From assembly GCF_000471905.2 (NCBI RefSeq), contig NW_006499973.1, positions 5,680,722 to 5,744,721 of the forward strand: 64,000 bases of DNA, read 5' to 3'. A program made the translations under genes and the position numbers. Below, piece after piece: positions 22,264-32,396 of this stretch. This DNA comes from Amborella trichopoda (lineage: Eukaryota; Streptophyta; Magnoliopsida; Amborellales; Amborellaceae). The notes beneath the pieces are model-generated. The model made no database searches. It was not told where the DNA came from and saw only the letters and a program-made list of their open reading frames with translations. The stretch's first letter is position 1, and each line of letters begins with the position of its first letter.

Positions 22264-24668
22264 TGTAAGAATCTAAGGACCTCTAGGGTAGGGTGCATTT
22301 CACGACCCCACCCCCAAACCCTTACCGTACGTGACGAAGGGTGACTGAGTGTGGGTTCGTGATCACAAAGTAGCGCTTGTCAATTAGGTCGGGGTGAATT
22401 CAACGCCATTGTTTCGGTAATCAAGGCGAACCATTGAAAGATAAATACATGAGTAATTCTAAATATAGGGAAAATTATTAATTTAAAGCTCCATACATTA
22501 ACAAAAGGGCTTTACATAAAATTCTTTAAAAAATATTGCATTTGAGTCTATGGCATGGGGTCCAAATTTACAGGTTCGTGCAATAAACAAAATCTAGGGC
22601 TAGACTTCCCAACCACATACAAGATCTAGATTCCACCTCCAAGAAGTCTGGCCTCAACTTCCTTCAGAAATCCCCGTCATTCCAACTCTTGCCCTGTTGT
22701 TATCAGTTTACAAGGAAGGGAAAGAGAAATGGGATGAGCTATACAGCTCAGTAAGTAAGTCTAATCGCTTTGCATCAATAATGAGCCAACTCATGAATCA
22801 TAAACAATTGATTTAACTATATAAAATTTCAATGCAACAGTCATAAGAATCAACTATCAGATAAATGCATCTATTATAAGCATTTTATCCATATAGCAAG
22901 TATCATTCAATCGATTTAATCATCGGCATTCACAATTACTATTCAATCATTACCCACTCACTCCCTAGGTCACTTACTCCCATAGTAGAGGCAATCTCCC
23001 AAAAGAGAGAGCAATGACAAGTAGGGAAATCCACTTCGTAATGCCCTTATACTCACACACACGGCCCCCAACGTGCATTGGGGGTTCGATAGGCACATAC
23101 CTTGCAAGGCATCAGTTGTTAGTCTCATCTTAGGATATCTCGGGGCGTGACACCCCCCCATTTCACTTTCCCCTAACTGCATCCTATCATTCAGCAAGTT
23201 AGGGGATATAGCCGGCATCATTTTCCTCAGTATAGCAATCCTTACTACCGGTGGTTGCCCCATAGCGTAGCGAGCAGTACTAGTGAAACAATGGCCAGTA
23301 TCACAATATTATCATAGAACAGTGCCCAGTACCAATATGTATCCCATTATGTAGTGGTCAATTTTATGGCTTCTTATCATGCTCAAGCATTTAATTTCGT
23401 TCATGCTAAATCAGTGTATTACAACAGATAAATCAAATTTTCATCATGCAAGAATGGAGTCTTACTCAAAATCATCAAGCATTCACAAAACATTATAACA
23501 TTTATCATGAAGCATCCATTGCATGAGCTATCACATGGACGTCATCAATAGAAATTTGATACTTATCATGTAACATTCATCATAGAATAATCACATTAGC
23601 TTTGCACTTGTTCGTTTATCACATAGCACGTAGTTGCGTAGCACCATCCACATAACACTATGGAATTCATATGAAAAACATCGCATGATACTCACATTTA
23701 TCACTTATCAAAGCTATTACATAGCTACTAGAATTTGCTTAATGAGTAATTTCGAGAAAGGTGGAAGAAGACGCGCATAACACTAATTCTGTGAATTACA
23801 ACAGTGACATACCCTTCTTTTTGGGGGCGTGACTCCCAATCCAGGGAGAATTTCAAAATGATTAGGGTGCTCCTATACTCTACACACATAGCCACTTTAA
23901 CCTCCTAGCAAGGCTCCAGAACAGCAGCAGTAAAAGGGGGACTCACACTTGAGCTCTAGAGAGAGAAAGTTGGGAGAAGAAGGAGGGAGATGAGCAAAAT
24001 GGCGGAGGGTGAAGAACAGTGGGGTTTAAGTACCCACGGTAGGTGGAGTGCACTGTTGCTATTTGAGTAGATGAAGGTCACTGTATCTGACATGTACGAC
24101 ACTGATAGGTGCGGCGTTGGCAGCAGTCACATTTTCCCTTTTTACTCACGGCTCTACCCTCAGCTCATGCACGATGTTGCTCATTTGCTGCCTTCATAGG
24201 CGGCGATAGCCTCTTACACGCGCGACGATGCTCCAAACGGCGCTACAGTCGTGGCGATGCTCAAATTTTCACTCACGGCATTGGTCTTCCGTCTCTCTCT
24301 TCACAGCCGACGTTAGGCCTCTTCCACAGACAGCAATGCACATCCTTATCTTCACGTACGACGTTGACTTTTCACACGAGGCGCTGACTTTTCATTCTCT
24401 TCGTCAATTCTCAAACGGCACTGGGTCACAGACGACGCTGGGTCTCCTTACACAAACGGCGATGGTCATCACGCACGTGGCGTTACCACCAGCATGGCGG
24501 CGATGTGCAAATGGCATTGCTTACATTCATGCATGGCGCTGCCCTTTACACGTGCGACGATTGTACGTATGAATCAAGTAGGTTTAATAACAGTTTTTTG
24601 CGAACAGCTGACTTGACTCGTTTGGTACAAGTTAATCAAATAGGTTTAATCGCAGTCATTACTACACA
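22264..24668 (-). mobile_element. Probable solo LTR, Ty3 chromovirus type, inserted in the MULE
   Basis: On the - strand the stretch contains a CTTACTGAGCTGTATAGCTC phrase, a GGGGTGTCACGCCCC segment, and a GGGTGGGGTCGTGAAATGCA end, all commonplace in plant chromovirus LTRs. A TTAAA box near 24,030 precedes CTTTCTCTCTCTAGAGC, which would fit U3/R. It contains no long open frame. The ends chosen (CA and TG) are guesses; the flanking 5-mers do not match. It splits the PMD gene from the right end of the MULE. Confidence 0.45.
24100..24565. repeat. Degenerate array of a CGGCGATG-like motif
   Basis: About nineteen variants of RCGGCGATGG (for example ACGGCGATGGTC at 24,457, ACGACGCTGGGT at 24,433, GCGGCGATGTG at 24,500) recur every 20-25 bp, embedded in TTCACAC-rich links. 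GC content is far above the neighbours. Spacing is irregular, so it is a decayed minisatellite or a cluster of related binding sites within the putative U3 region. Confidence 0.55.
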
Positions 24669-25254
24669 AAACGCACAAAAGAGCTTAAGCCCTAGGTGTG
24701 AGTACATATCATGAATTTGGTTGTCTCAAACGTTGAAGATATAAATCTCCAACCATTGCATACATGAAAAATGAACACAAGAAAATTAGAATAAGGTACA
24801 AAAAAAAAACACAATGCTGAATAAGTTCCAAGAAAAGAAGATTAGAATATATAAACAATATAACCGATCATTACTCGATAGAATCGAAATGTAGAATCGA
24901 AAAATAAAGATATAACCTCATTTATAAAATTGAAGAAAGATTTTTTAACTCTAAGATCTGATGAGGTGACGGCAGTGAGAGAGACAGACCCGTGAGAGAT
25001 TGAGTGTCACAAATCTTGAGGTTAAGAACCATAAAGGTTGAGAGCCCTATAACGGTAGAATCAGAACCGTAAAGGCAAAAATGGCTTCGGGTTAGGGTAT
25101 ATAGGGTGCAATAGTATTACGACATTTTGAATGTCGTAATAAACATTCAACTTCTTATGGTAAAAAAAATGTCGTAAAAATAACGTTAAGTTTTATAGTA
25201 CTTAAAGTACTGTAATATTGCTTCAAGTTAGTATGGTATTTGAATTGATGTATA

Positions 25255-25415
25255 AAATGCAATATGTATTACAGTAAAACGACTACCGTGAAGGTTTTTT
25301 ATGAAAAAAAAAAAACCGAAAATGAGGTAAAATGGTGTAGATGAGGTTTATGAAAGTTGGGTTTTTTTTTTTTTCTAATTAAGCTAAAATTAAGGTATAT
25401 TTGTGATAATTTCCC
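25255..25415 (-). repeat. MULE right terminal inverted repeat
   Basis: The counterpart of 15,141-15,290. It includes TTTATGAAAG (25,348) and the CTACCGTGAAGGTT block at 25,283-25,296. A T-run of 13 interrupts it. Confidence 0.6.
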
Positions 25416-25917
25416 TATATATATATATATATATGGAAATGGCGGAGTAGGTCCATTAGCCTATAGCTATATAATATATCTGGGTCGATCGGACGGACAC
25501 GACCTCATTTCGTATTTTAATTTTAATTTTTTTTCTACAAATCCAAACCACGTGAAATTTAGACGTCTATTCCTTTCATAAACACTCACTTAATAAAAAT
25601 ATTAAAAAAATAATTCATAAAATATAAATTGATGAAAACACTCATGAAATGTTTTGAGGTATTTTGGTCAATTTATTTTTCATAAAATTGTTTTTTGATA
25701 TTTATATTGGATTCTAATACTTTTAAAGAATACGCGCTCAAAATTGCAAATGATTAGGCTTTATATTAAAAAAAAATTTAAATTCAAATACGAAATGCAA
25801 TCGTGTTAATTGGATCGTCCTATATTGAATTTGAACCATTGGGCCAATATGTAGTTGTAAGCTAGTGGACCTACGTCAATATTTCTCATATATATATATA
25901 TATATATATGGGAAAAG
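25416..25917. other. AT-rich spacer with two TA microsatellites
   Basis: TA repeats lie at 25,416-25,432 and 25,890-25,909. No gene or recognisable element is seen between them. Confidence 0.6.
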
Positions 25918-26292
25918 TTTACATAGAGTCGAGGCTCTAAACAATCAAATTACAGCCTATCTCAAATTTCACTATAAGAGGTTCTTTTGATTCCCATATA
26001 TCCTCAAATTGATCACCTCGACATCAAGATGCATGGACATGAGAAAAAAAATGGATTTCAAGTTTTGAAAATAATGTATTTTGCAAAGCATTTTTGGACT
26101 ATCAATTTTCAAGATTTTCATGTTTTCATAGATATGACGATCTACACTATTTTTGAAACATTAAACTTTATAAATAAAGATGAAATATATTTTAAGGCTA
26201 TCAAAATGATCTGTAGTGTTGTAACCACATTTCTCGACACTATTTGAAGGTAGGCTCTAATTTGATTGTTTAGAGCTTAGGCTCTATACAAA
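25918..26292. mobile_element. MITE, 375 bp, with about 42 bp terminal inverted repeats
   Basis: The left end TTTACATAGAGTCGAGGCTC continues TAAACAATCAAATTA; the right end is its inverse, TAATTTGATTGTTTAGAGC then TTAGGCTCTATACAAA. It has no coding capacity. TA-rich flanks hide any target duplication. A decayed relative appears to lie at 9,555-10,200. Confidence 0.75.
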
Positions 26293-26806
26293 TTGTACCC
26301 TATAGATATAGATATAAATATAGATATATACTTCTTTTTTTTGTTTTTCTAACATGACAAACTCAAATGAGTTTTTGGATTTGGTCGAATAAATTCATAA
26401 GGTCCAGGTACCTTGACCGAGTCAATTTTTATCCATTATAGAGTGCAAAAGTACATAATTCTTTTTCCCCGGTCTCTCTCCTAACTTCTTCTCCCTCAAT
26501 CAACGCAAAAACTCACCATACTTTCTTCCCTCCCTGCGCTTCTGAAACCTCAAGATCAAGGTTTTTTCTTCTCTCTAAGCCCTCCAAGCTGCATTTCATA
26601 ATATTTGCTTCATTACCTGATTTTTCATATTTATTGCACTACATATTGTTATTAAATTTCAGTATCAAACTAAACTTTGAATGGTTGGGTGTTCTTAAAA
26701 AGAGAGCGCTGTGTGGCCGCTATAGGTCAGTGTAGGTGGTGTTATAAAAAAGAGAGCGTTGTATGCCTACTGCATACCAGGATGGTAGCAATTGTTTTAC
26801 AGCTCT
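26293..26806. other. Intergenic, no gene identified
   Basis: A GATATAGATATA microsatellite-like run at 26,305-26,330 is followed by a pyrimidine-rich, leader-like stretch (26,465-26,600). AAAAGAGAGCG occurs twice about 60 bp apart (near 26,697 and 26,748). No open frame is convincing. Confidence 0.4.
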
Positions 26807-27110
26807 TGTTGAAAGTTATAGACGCAAGATATAATGTTTCCTATATTGTGGATTATAAGATATTTATAAGATATTGAGTTCCTTATAGTCAGTTATAGTA
26901 GCCAAATATTAAGTTTTTTTATATTTAATTATTTTGAGGGATTACTATTGTAATGAGATTTGTTTTTTAAAAACCAATAATTGTAACTTTATAAATGTCA
27001 TGTAAATTAAAGTAATCTCTATTAATGAGATATTGGTTTACCCTATGTAGACATAGGCACCGTTGCCGAACTACGTATATGTCTTGTTGAGCTTTTTTTT
27101 TCTCTCTTCA
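26807..27110 (+). mobile_element. Ty1/copia LTR relic
   Basis: It starts TGTTGAAAGTTATAG and ends TCTCTCTTCA. The internal GGATTACTATTGTAATG and the GTAGACATAGGCACCGTTG-CCGAACTACG phrase are typical of plant copia LTR R/U5 regions. No primer site or internal sequence follows and no flanking duplication is visible, so it is a solo or decayed LTR. Confidence 0.55.
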
Positions 27111-27369
27111 CTATTTTTTTTAGGGAAAATATCTCCATAATTCATGTTTTTAAGTTTTATTTCTCAATAGACCCAATATTTCACTATTTCCTTTAGGGCC
27201 AGTTTGGATAAGAGGAAATTAGAAATCTTAGATATTTGAAATCCTAAGGAAACCTATGGATTTTCAATATCAAGGATTTTTGCCATGGATTCCTCAAATC
27301 TCTTGTCTTGATAAACTATACAAAATTCATGGATTCCTTGCAGTCACTTTCATGTCCATTGTTGGTAAC

Positions 27370-29660
27370 AAAACTTGATACAATTTCTCTCTCTAAAATT
27401 TTTATATGCTTTCTATCTCTAAAACTCAAAATTTGGGATAGTGTATCTATAAAAATTTTGAGATAGTTTCTATCTCTAAAATTTGATATGGTTTCTCTCT
27501 CTAAAATTTAACATACTTTCTATCAGAAACATTGTTTGCAAAATCGCTTGATCTAACCGCTTAGTTAGATCGAAACCGGCCAGTGGCCGGTTCCGGTTTT
27601 GGGCAGTTCAGGTGATCAACCGGTATTTAAAAAAAAATCTAAAAAATATATATAAATTCTAAAAAAATAAGGAATTTTATTTTTAATGCATTTTTAAATA
27701 TTCGTTATATTATGGTAAAGATTAAATTTTTTTTTGGTCATTAATACTCACTTTTATATGTTTCCATCTGTTTTAGAAACTTTAAAAAATAGCATTGGAA
27801 GATATAAAATGGGCTAAAATCCATTTTTTTATTAATTTTCAACTTCATTTGAATGTGTTTTGTTTTAATCATTCTTTATAAGATTTTCATAGTTTAGTAG
27901 ATTTTTTTTCGTATTTTATTTTTTCAACACTTTTTTACCGCTTGGAACTTGCGGGTTAGGGCAGTTGAATCAGCCGTTTTACCGGTTAGCCGGTTAAACC
28001 GCTTCTAGGCCGATGTCCGGTTAACCGTTCTGGATCGATTTTGCGAACGCTGATCAAAATTTTAAAAATTGAAACTGTCTATCTAAAAATTTTGAGATAA
28101 TTTCTCTCTACTCTCTCTAAAATTTAATAGCATTTCTCTTTCAAAAATTTTACGATACTCGCTCTCTAAAACTTAAAACTTGAGATTGTTTCCCTCTTCA
28201 ATAATTTTGAGATAGTTTCTCTCTCTAAACATTTTTAAGTAGTTTCACTTTCTAAAATATGATATAGTTGTTCTCTAAAATTTTAAGATACTTTATCTTT
28301 TTAAAAGCAAAAATTGCAGATAATTTCTCTCTAAAAATTTTGCAATGTTTTATTTTTCTAAACTTTTTTATGTACTCTCTCTCTAAAATTTGATATAGTT
28401 ACTCTCTTAAATTTTAAGATGCTTTCTCTCTCTAAAACTTCAAGTTTGAGATACATAGTTTCTCTTTTTAAAATTTGATATGGTGTAAAATTTGAGATAC
28501 TTTCGCTCTCTAAAACTTAAATTTTGATATAGTTTCTCTCTAAATTTTTTTGAGATAGTTTCTCTCCCTAAAAATTTATGTACTTTCTCTATCTAAAATT
28601 AGATATAGTTTATCTCTCCAAAATTAAAATACTTTCTCTTTTTAAAACATAAATTTTGTGATAAATTCTCTCCAAAAATTTTGAGATAGTTTCTACCTCT
28701 AAAATGTTTTAGGTAGTTTCTCTCTCTAAAATTTCATATAGTTTTCATCTTTAAAATTTTAATATATTTTCTCCCTCTAAAATTCCAAATTTGAGATAGT
28801 TTCTCTCTAAAAACTCAAAATTCAATATAGTTTTTCTCTCTAAAAAAAGAGATATTTCTCTCTCTAAAAATTTTTGGCAGTTTTTCTTTTTAGAATTTAT
28901 AATAATTTCTCTCTAAAAGTTTAAGAATACTTTATCTCTCTACAATTTTAAGAATACTTTCTCTCTCTCTACAATTTTAAGAATACTTTCTCTCTCCAAA
29001 ACTTAAGATTTGATATAGTTTATCTCCCTAAAAATTAAATTATGAGATTTTTATCTCTCTAAAAGTTTTGAAATAGTTTCTCTCTCTAAAAAATTGAGAT
29101 AGTTTCTCTCTCTAAAAATTTGCATGTACTTTCTCTCTCTTAAATATGATAGTTTATCTCTAAAACTTAAAATTTGAGATAGTTTCTCTATCTAAAATTT
29201 TGAAATAGTTACCTCTCTAAATTTTTTTAGTACTTTCTCTCTTTAAAATTTTAACGTATTTTCTCTCTCTAAAATTTTAATATACTTTCTCGTTCTAAAA
29301 GTTAAAATTTGAGATAGTTTCTCTCTCTAAAATTTTGAGATAGTTCATATCTCTAAAACATTTTGGTACTTTCTCCCGCTAAAATTTAAAGCACTTTCTC
29401 TCTTTAAAATTTTAACATGTTTTCTCTTTTTAAAAGTTAAAATTTGATATAGTTTCTCTCTCTAAAATTTTGAGATAGTTCATATTTTTAAAAAAATTTG
29501 GTACTTTCTCCCTTTAAAATTTTAACATACTTTCTCTCTCTAAAATTTTAACATACTTTCTCTCTCTAAAAGTTAAAATTTGATATAGTTTTTCTCTCTA
29601 AAAATTTTGAGATTGTTTATTTCTTTAAAAAAATTAGGTACTTTCTTTCCCTAAAATTTT
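27370..29660. repeat. Degenerate TTTCTCTCTCTAAAATTTTGAGATAG array
   Basis: About 1.8 kb of loosely periodic units of 30-45 bp, each combining a CTCTCTCTAAAA block with TTTGAGATAGTTT or TTTAARATACTTT, broken at 27,530-28,052 by a MITE. Units differ a good deal, so the array is old. No open frame is seen. Confidence 0.8.
27530..28052. mobile_element. MITE, 523 bp, inserted in the CTCTCTAAAA array
   Basis: The ends CATTGTTTGCAAAATCG and (inverted) CAGCGTTCGCAAAATCG pair at 14 of 17 positions. Flanks ATCAGAAA and ATCAAAAT agree at 6 of 8, plausible for an 8 bp hAT-type duplication. Subterminal CCGGTTAACCG-like palindromes (27,580-27,620; 27,960-28,020) are present. It has no coding frame. Confidence 0.65.
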
Positions 29661-30200
29661 CATACCTACAAAATGTTCCATGTGTTTCGGGTTAAGGGAG
29701 CGAATGCATGAAATCCATGAGCCTTGAAAATGCAAAAAAACAGGTTTTGTGTGGAAATGAAATCATAGAAAAGTAGGTCTTATTTCCATGATTTTGATTT
29801 TCCTGTTTTTAAGTATCCTAGTTATTAAGCAATCCAAACGGTGGATTTTGGCAAAATCTAAGATGTTAGGAATCCATGCCTTAAAATCCATGTACCCAAA
29901 GAGGCCCTTAGGTAAATATCTTCATACCCCATGGTTTTAAGTTTCATTTCTAAATAGACGCAAGATTTCAAAATATATCTTGATCTCAAGTATTATATTT
30001 TCTAACCCCTTGTATCAACTTTAGCCACTTTTATCCTATTGTTTTTAGCTCAAACAAATTTTAGAAAGACATGTAATCTCCACATTTCTTTCTCTTTCTT
30101 TCCCCTGATTCTACTCGAACCCCTCTCTCTCTTTCTCTCTCCATATTCGCCCCAACTCTCTCTCTCTCCATTATAGTTCCCCAAACCCCTCTCTCTCTCT

Positions 30201-30460
30201 GTGAAGCCCAAAGCAAGCCTTAAAAACACTTCCATAAGTGCATTCATCAGGCTTCATGGCATAAGAAAACATCAGGTTGTAGTGTGAGAGTATCTCCATA
30301 TCATCTCCATTTTGTTTGTAAGTTGTGATTATAGCATTCCATGAGATAGAATCCCTATAAACCAATTTGCTAAAGACCTTGCATGCCTCTTGTAAGCTCT
30401 TGCATTTTGCGTACATGTCCAAGAGTGCATTGGAAACTCATGTATCAGATCTGCTTTTCA
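30201..30460 (-). pseudogene. PPR protein fragment (plant PLS type)
   Basis: On the - strand, VSNALLDMYAKCKSLQEA, then KVFSKLVYRDSISWNAII, and KPDECTYGSVFKAC match the PLS-class pentatricopeptide pattern closely. About 87 residues survive, covering roughly two and a half repeats. A TGA interrupts the frame six residues before VSNALL, and the other end runs into GA-rich microsatellite DNA. PPR proteins edit or process organelle RNA; this fragment cannot. Confidence 0.8.
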
Positions 30461-31800
30461 GAGAGAGAGTATGGATTCATGAACCCTGAGAAAGGGCCTC
30501 TATAATTGCACAAACACTAAGAGCACACCAAACTTGAACTTATTTATCTTCTTTTCTTTCCTTTTCTGAAACCAGATTCGACTCTTGCCATTTATTAATC
30601 AAGATTACAATAAAAAATCATCTTGAATGAGAATTTCCCCTACAATTTCTTATGGTGCCCATAAAAGATCCTAAATGATGGATATGAAAAAATGGGATGG
30701 TGTTACTTCTTTGGAACGCCGAGCCTCTATTTAAGTGAGAGCAAATGATCCCAGCTCCACCCATCACTAAAATTCGAAATTTGGGCTTTAAACAAGTCTA
30801 GAACTGCGTAGAGGAGATGGAGAAGGAGGAGGCTTTGATGTTGACTAGGTTGAAGCCACATCTCCACCATTGGAAGCCATTGCTACAGTTCTTGAGAGAA
30901 AAAGACGATGAGGATTTTTAGGTTGTTCAGAAAGTTAGCCTCTTGGTTTTCTACGATGGAGAAATTTACACTTGTGGTTCCCTACAATGGGGCTTCTTTA
31001 GTTTGGGAAAACACAGGGGTACGACAATGGGATTTTAGGAAAGAGGGGGAGAGAGAGAGAGACGCAGGGAGAGAGAGTTGGAGAATTTGAGGAGGATCAT
31101 GGGGGGAAAGAGAAAAAGTTTGGGGCACATGAAGAAAAAGAGAGAGAGAGGGTGGGTTTAGAAAGGGCATACCCTTCTAAAATTTGTTTGGTCTAAAAAA
31201 TAAGAAAAATTGGTTTTGGGGTTGGAAGATATCATACCTGTGATCTTTATGCCTCAATATATATTTTGAAACCTTGTATATAATGAAAAATAAAATCTAA
31301 AAAATGGGATATGAAGTGATCTCGGTGGGGTCTTGGTTTCCCTCCATGCGGGGATGAGGAAACCCTCTCTCGAACAACCGCGAAAGTCCAGTGCGCAGTG
31401 GACACGCGGGCCCTCCTGCTTGTGAATAGGAGGCAGATGGTGAGAGAGATTTTTGCGACAGGAGAGCGAATCTCTCTTACGCCGCTTGGGGGGATCGGGG
31501 ACATGCCCGGGCAGATGACCTTCTTAGAGCAATTACGAAGCCCTCAGACTGTTTATCAGTACGGTTTGGACAGGAGCCCTCCTTAGGTTCTCAATCTCTT
31601 TCCTCTCACTCCCTCCATGCTATCAAGATAGGATCCTGATGTCCCTCCTCCCTGGGTGCCCTTTCAGAAGGATTTATTGGCTGCTAAAAGGGTGGTGTGG
31701 CTAAAAGACCAAGGGTGAAGGCCCGCAGGTTAGCACACGTCCGCAGGTTTGCTGACGGGCATGAAATGCCACGCGGGGAGCGTCATGCACACGGAAGTGA
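30461..31800. other. Intergenic, no gene identified
   Basis: The stretch contains scattered GA-rich tracts (31,045-31,150) and some GC-rich sequence at 31,320-31,800. Short open frames on both strands show no recognisable domain. Confidence 0.5.
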
Positions 31801-31802
31801 GC

Positions 31803-31806
<4 letters not shown>

Positions 31807-31850
<44 letters not shown>

Positions 31851-32396
31851 NNNNNNNNNNNNNNNNNNNNNNNNNNNNNNNNNNNNNNNNNNNNNNNNNN
31901 NNNNNNNNNNNNNNNNNNNNNNNNNNNNNNNNNNNNNNNNNNNNNNNNNNNNNNNNNNNNNNNNNNNNNNNNNNNNNNNNNNNNNNNNNNNNNNNNNNNN
32001 NNNNNNNNNNNNNNNNNNNNNNNNNNNNNNNNNNNNNNNNNNNNNNNNNNNNNNNNNNNNNNNNNNNNNNNNNNNNNNNNNNNNNNNNNNNNNNNNNNNN
32101 NNNNNNNNNNNNNNNNNNNNNNNNNNNNNNNNNNNNNNNNNNNNNNNNNNNNNNNNNNNNNNNNNNNNNNNNNNNNNNNNNNNNNNNNNNNNNNNNNNNN
32201 NNNNNNNNNNNNNNNNNNNNNNNNNNNNNNNNNNNNNNNNNNNNNNNNNNNNNNNNNNNNNNNNNNNNNNNNNNNNNNNNNNNNNNNNNNNNNNNNNNNN
32301 NNNNNNNNNNNNNNNNNNNNNNNNNNNNNNNNNNNNNNNNNNNNNNNNNNNNNNNNNNNNNNNNNNNNNNNNNNNNNNNNNNNNNNGAGAGAGAGA
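31807..32396. repeat. (GA)n microsatellite containing an assembly gap (31,851-32,386)
   Basis: GA dinucleotides run into the N block at 31,850 and resume at 32,387. The gap is almost certainly collapsed GA repeat. Open frames reading RERERE or LSLSLS across it are artefacts. Confidence 0.95.

Larger units (their letters stand above)
15141..25415. mobile_element. Mutator-like element (MULE), about 10.3 kb, carrying a transposase and a PMD gene
   Basis: The left end (from GGGAAAG at 15,141) and the reverse complement of the right end (to TTTCCC at 25,415) align over about 150 bp. Matching blocks include TTTCATAAAYCTC, CTAYACC, ATTTCG and AAYCTTYACRGYAGTYG, with most differences being C/T or G/A transitions. 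Such long terminal inverted repeats are typical of MULEs. Inside are a MULE transposase on + and a PMD gene on -, plus two later LTR insertions. The 9 bp flanks (TATTGCAAT and TATATATAT) agree at only 5 positions, so no convincing target duplication is visible; the right flank is a TA microsatellite. Confidence 0.6.
27119..29985. repeat. 75 bp direct repeats flanking a 2.7 kb block
   Basis: 27,119-27,192 and 29,907-29,985 align closely (AATATCTYCATA, then TTTTAAGTTTYATTTCT, AATAGACSCAA). Inside them lie AGGGCCAGTTTGG (27,195) and CCAAAGAGGCCCT (29,896-29,908), which pair as imperfect 13 bp inverted repeats of hAT-MITE type. The 8 bp flanks of those inverted repeats do not match. Confidence 0.55.

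Noticed and set aside
24109..24714. Plus-strand frames of 69-114 codons
   Set aside because: They overlie the CGGCGATG motif array, show His/Cys/Arg-rich low-complexity sequence and no domain.
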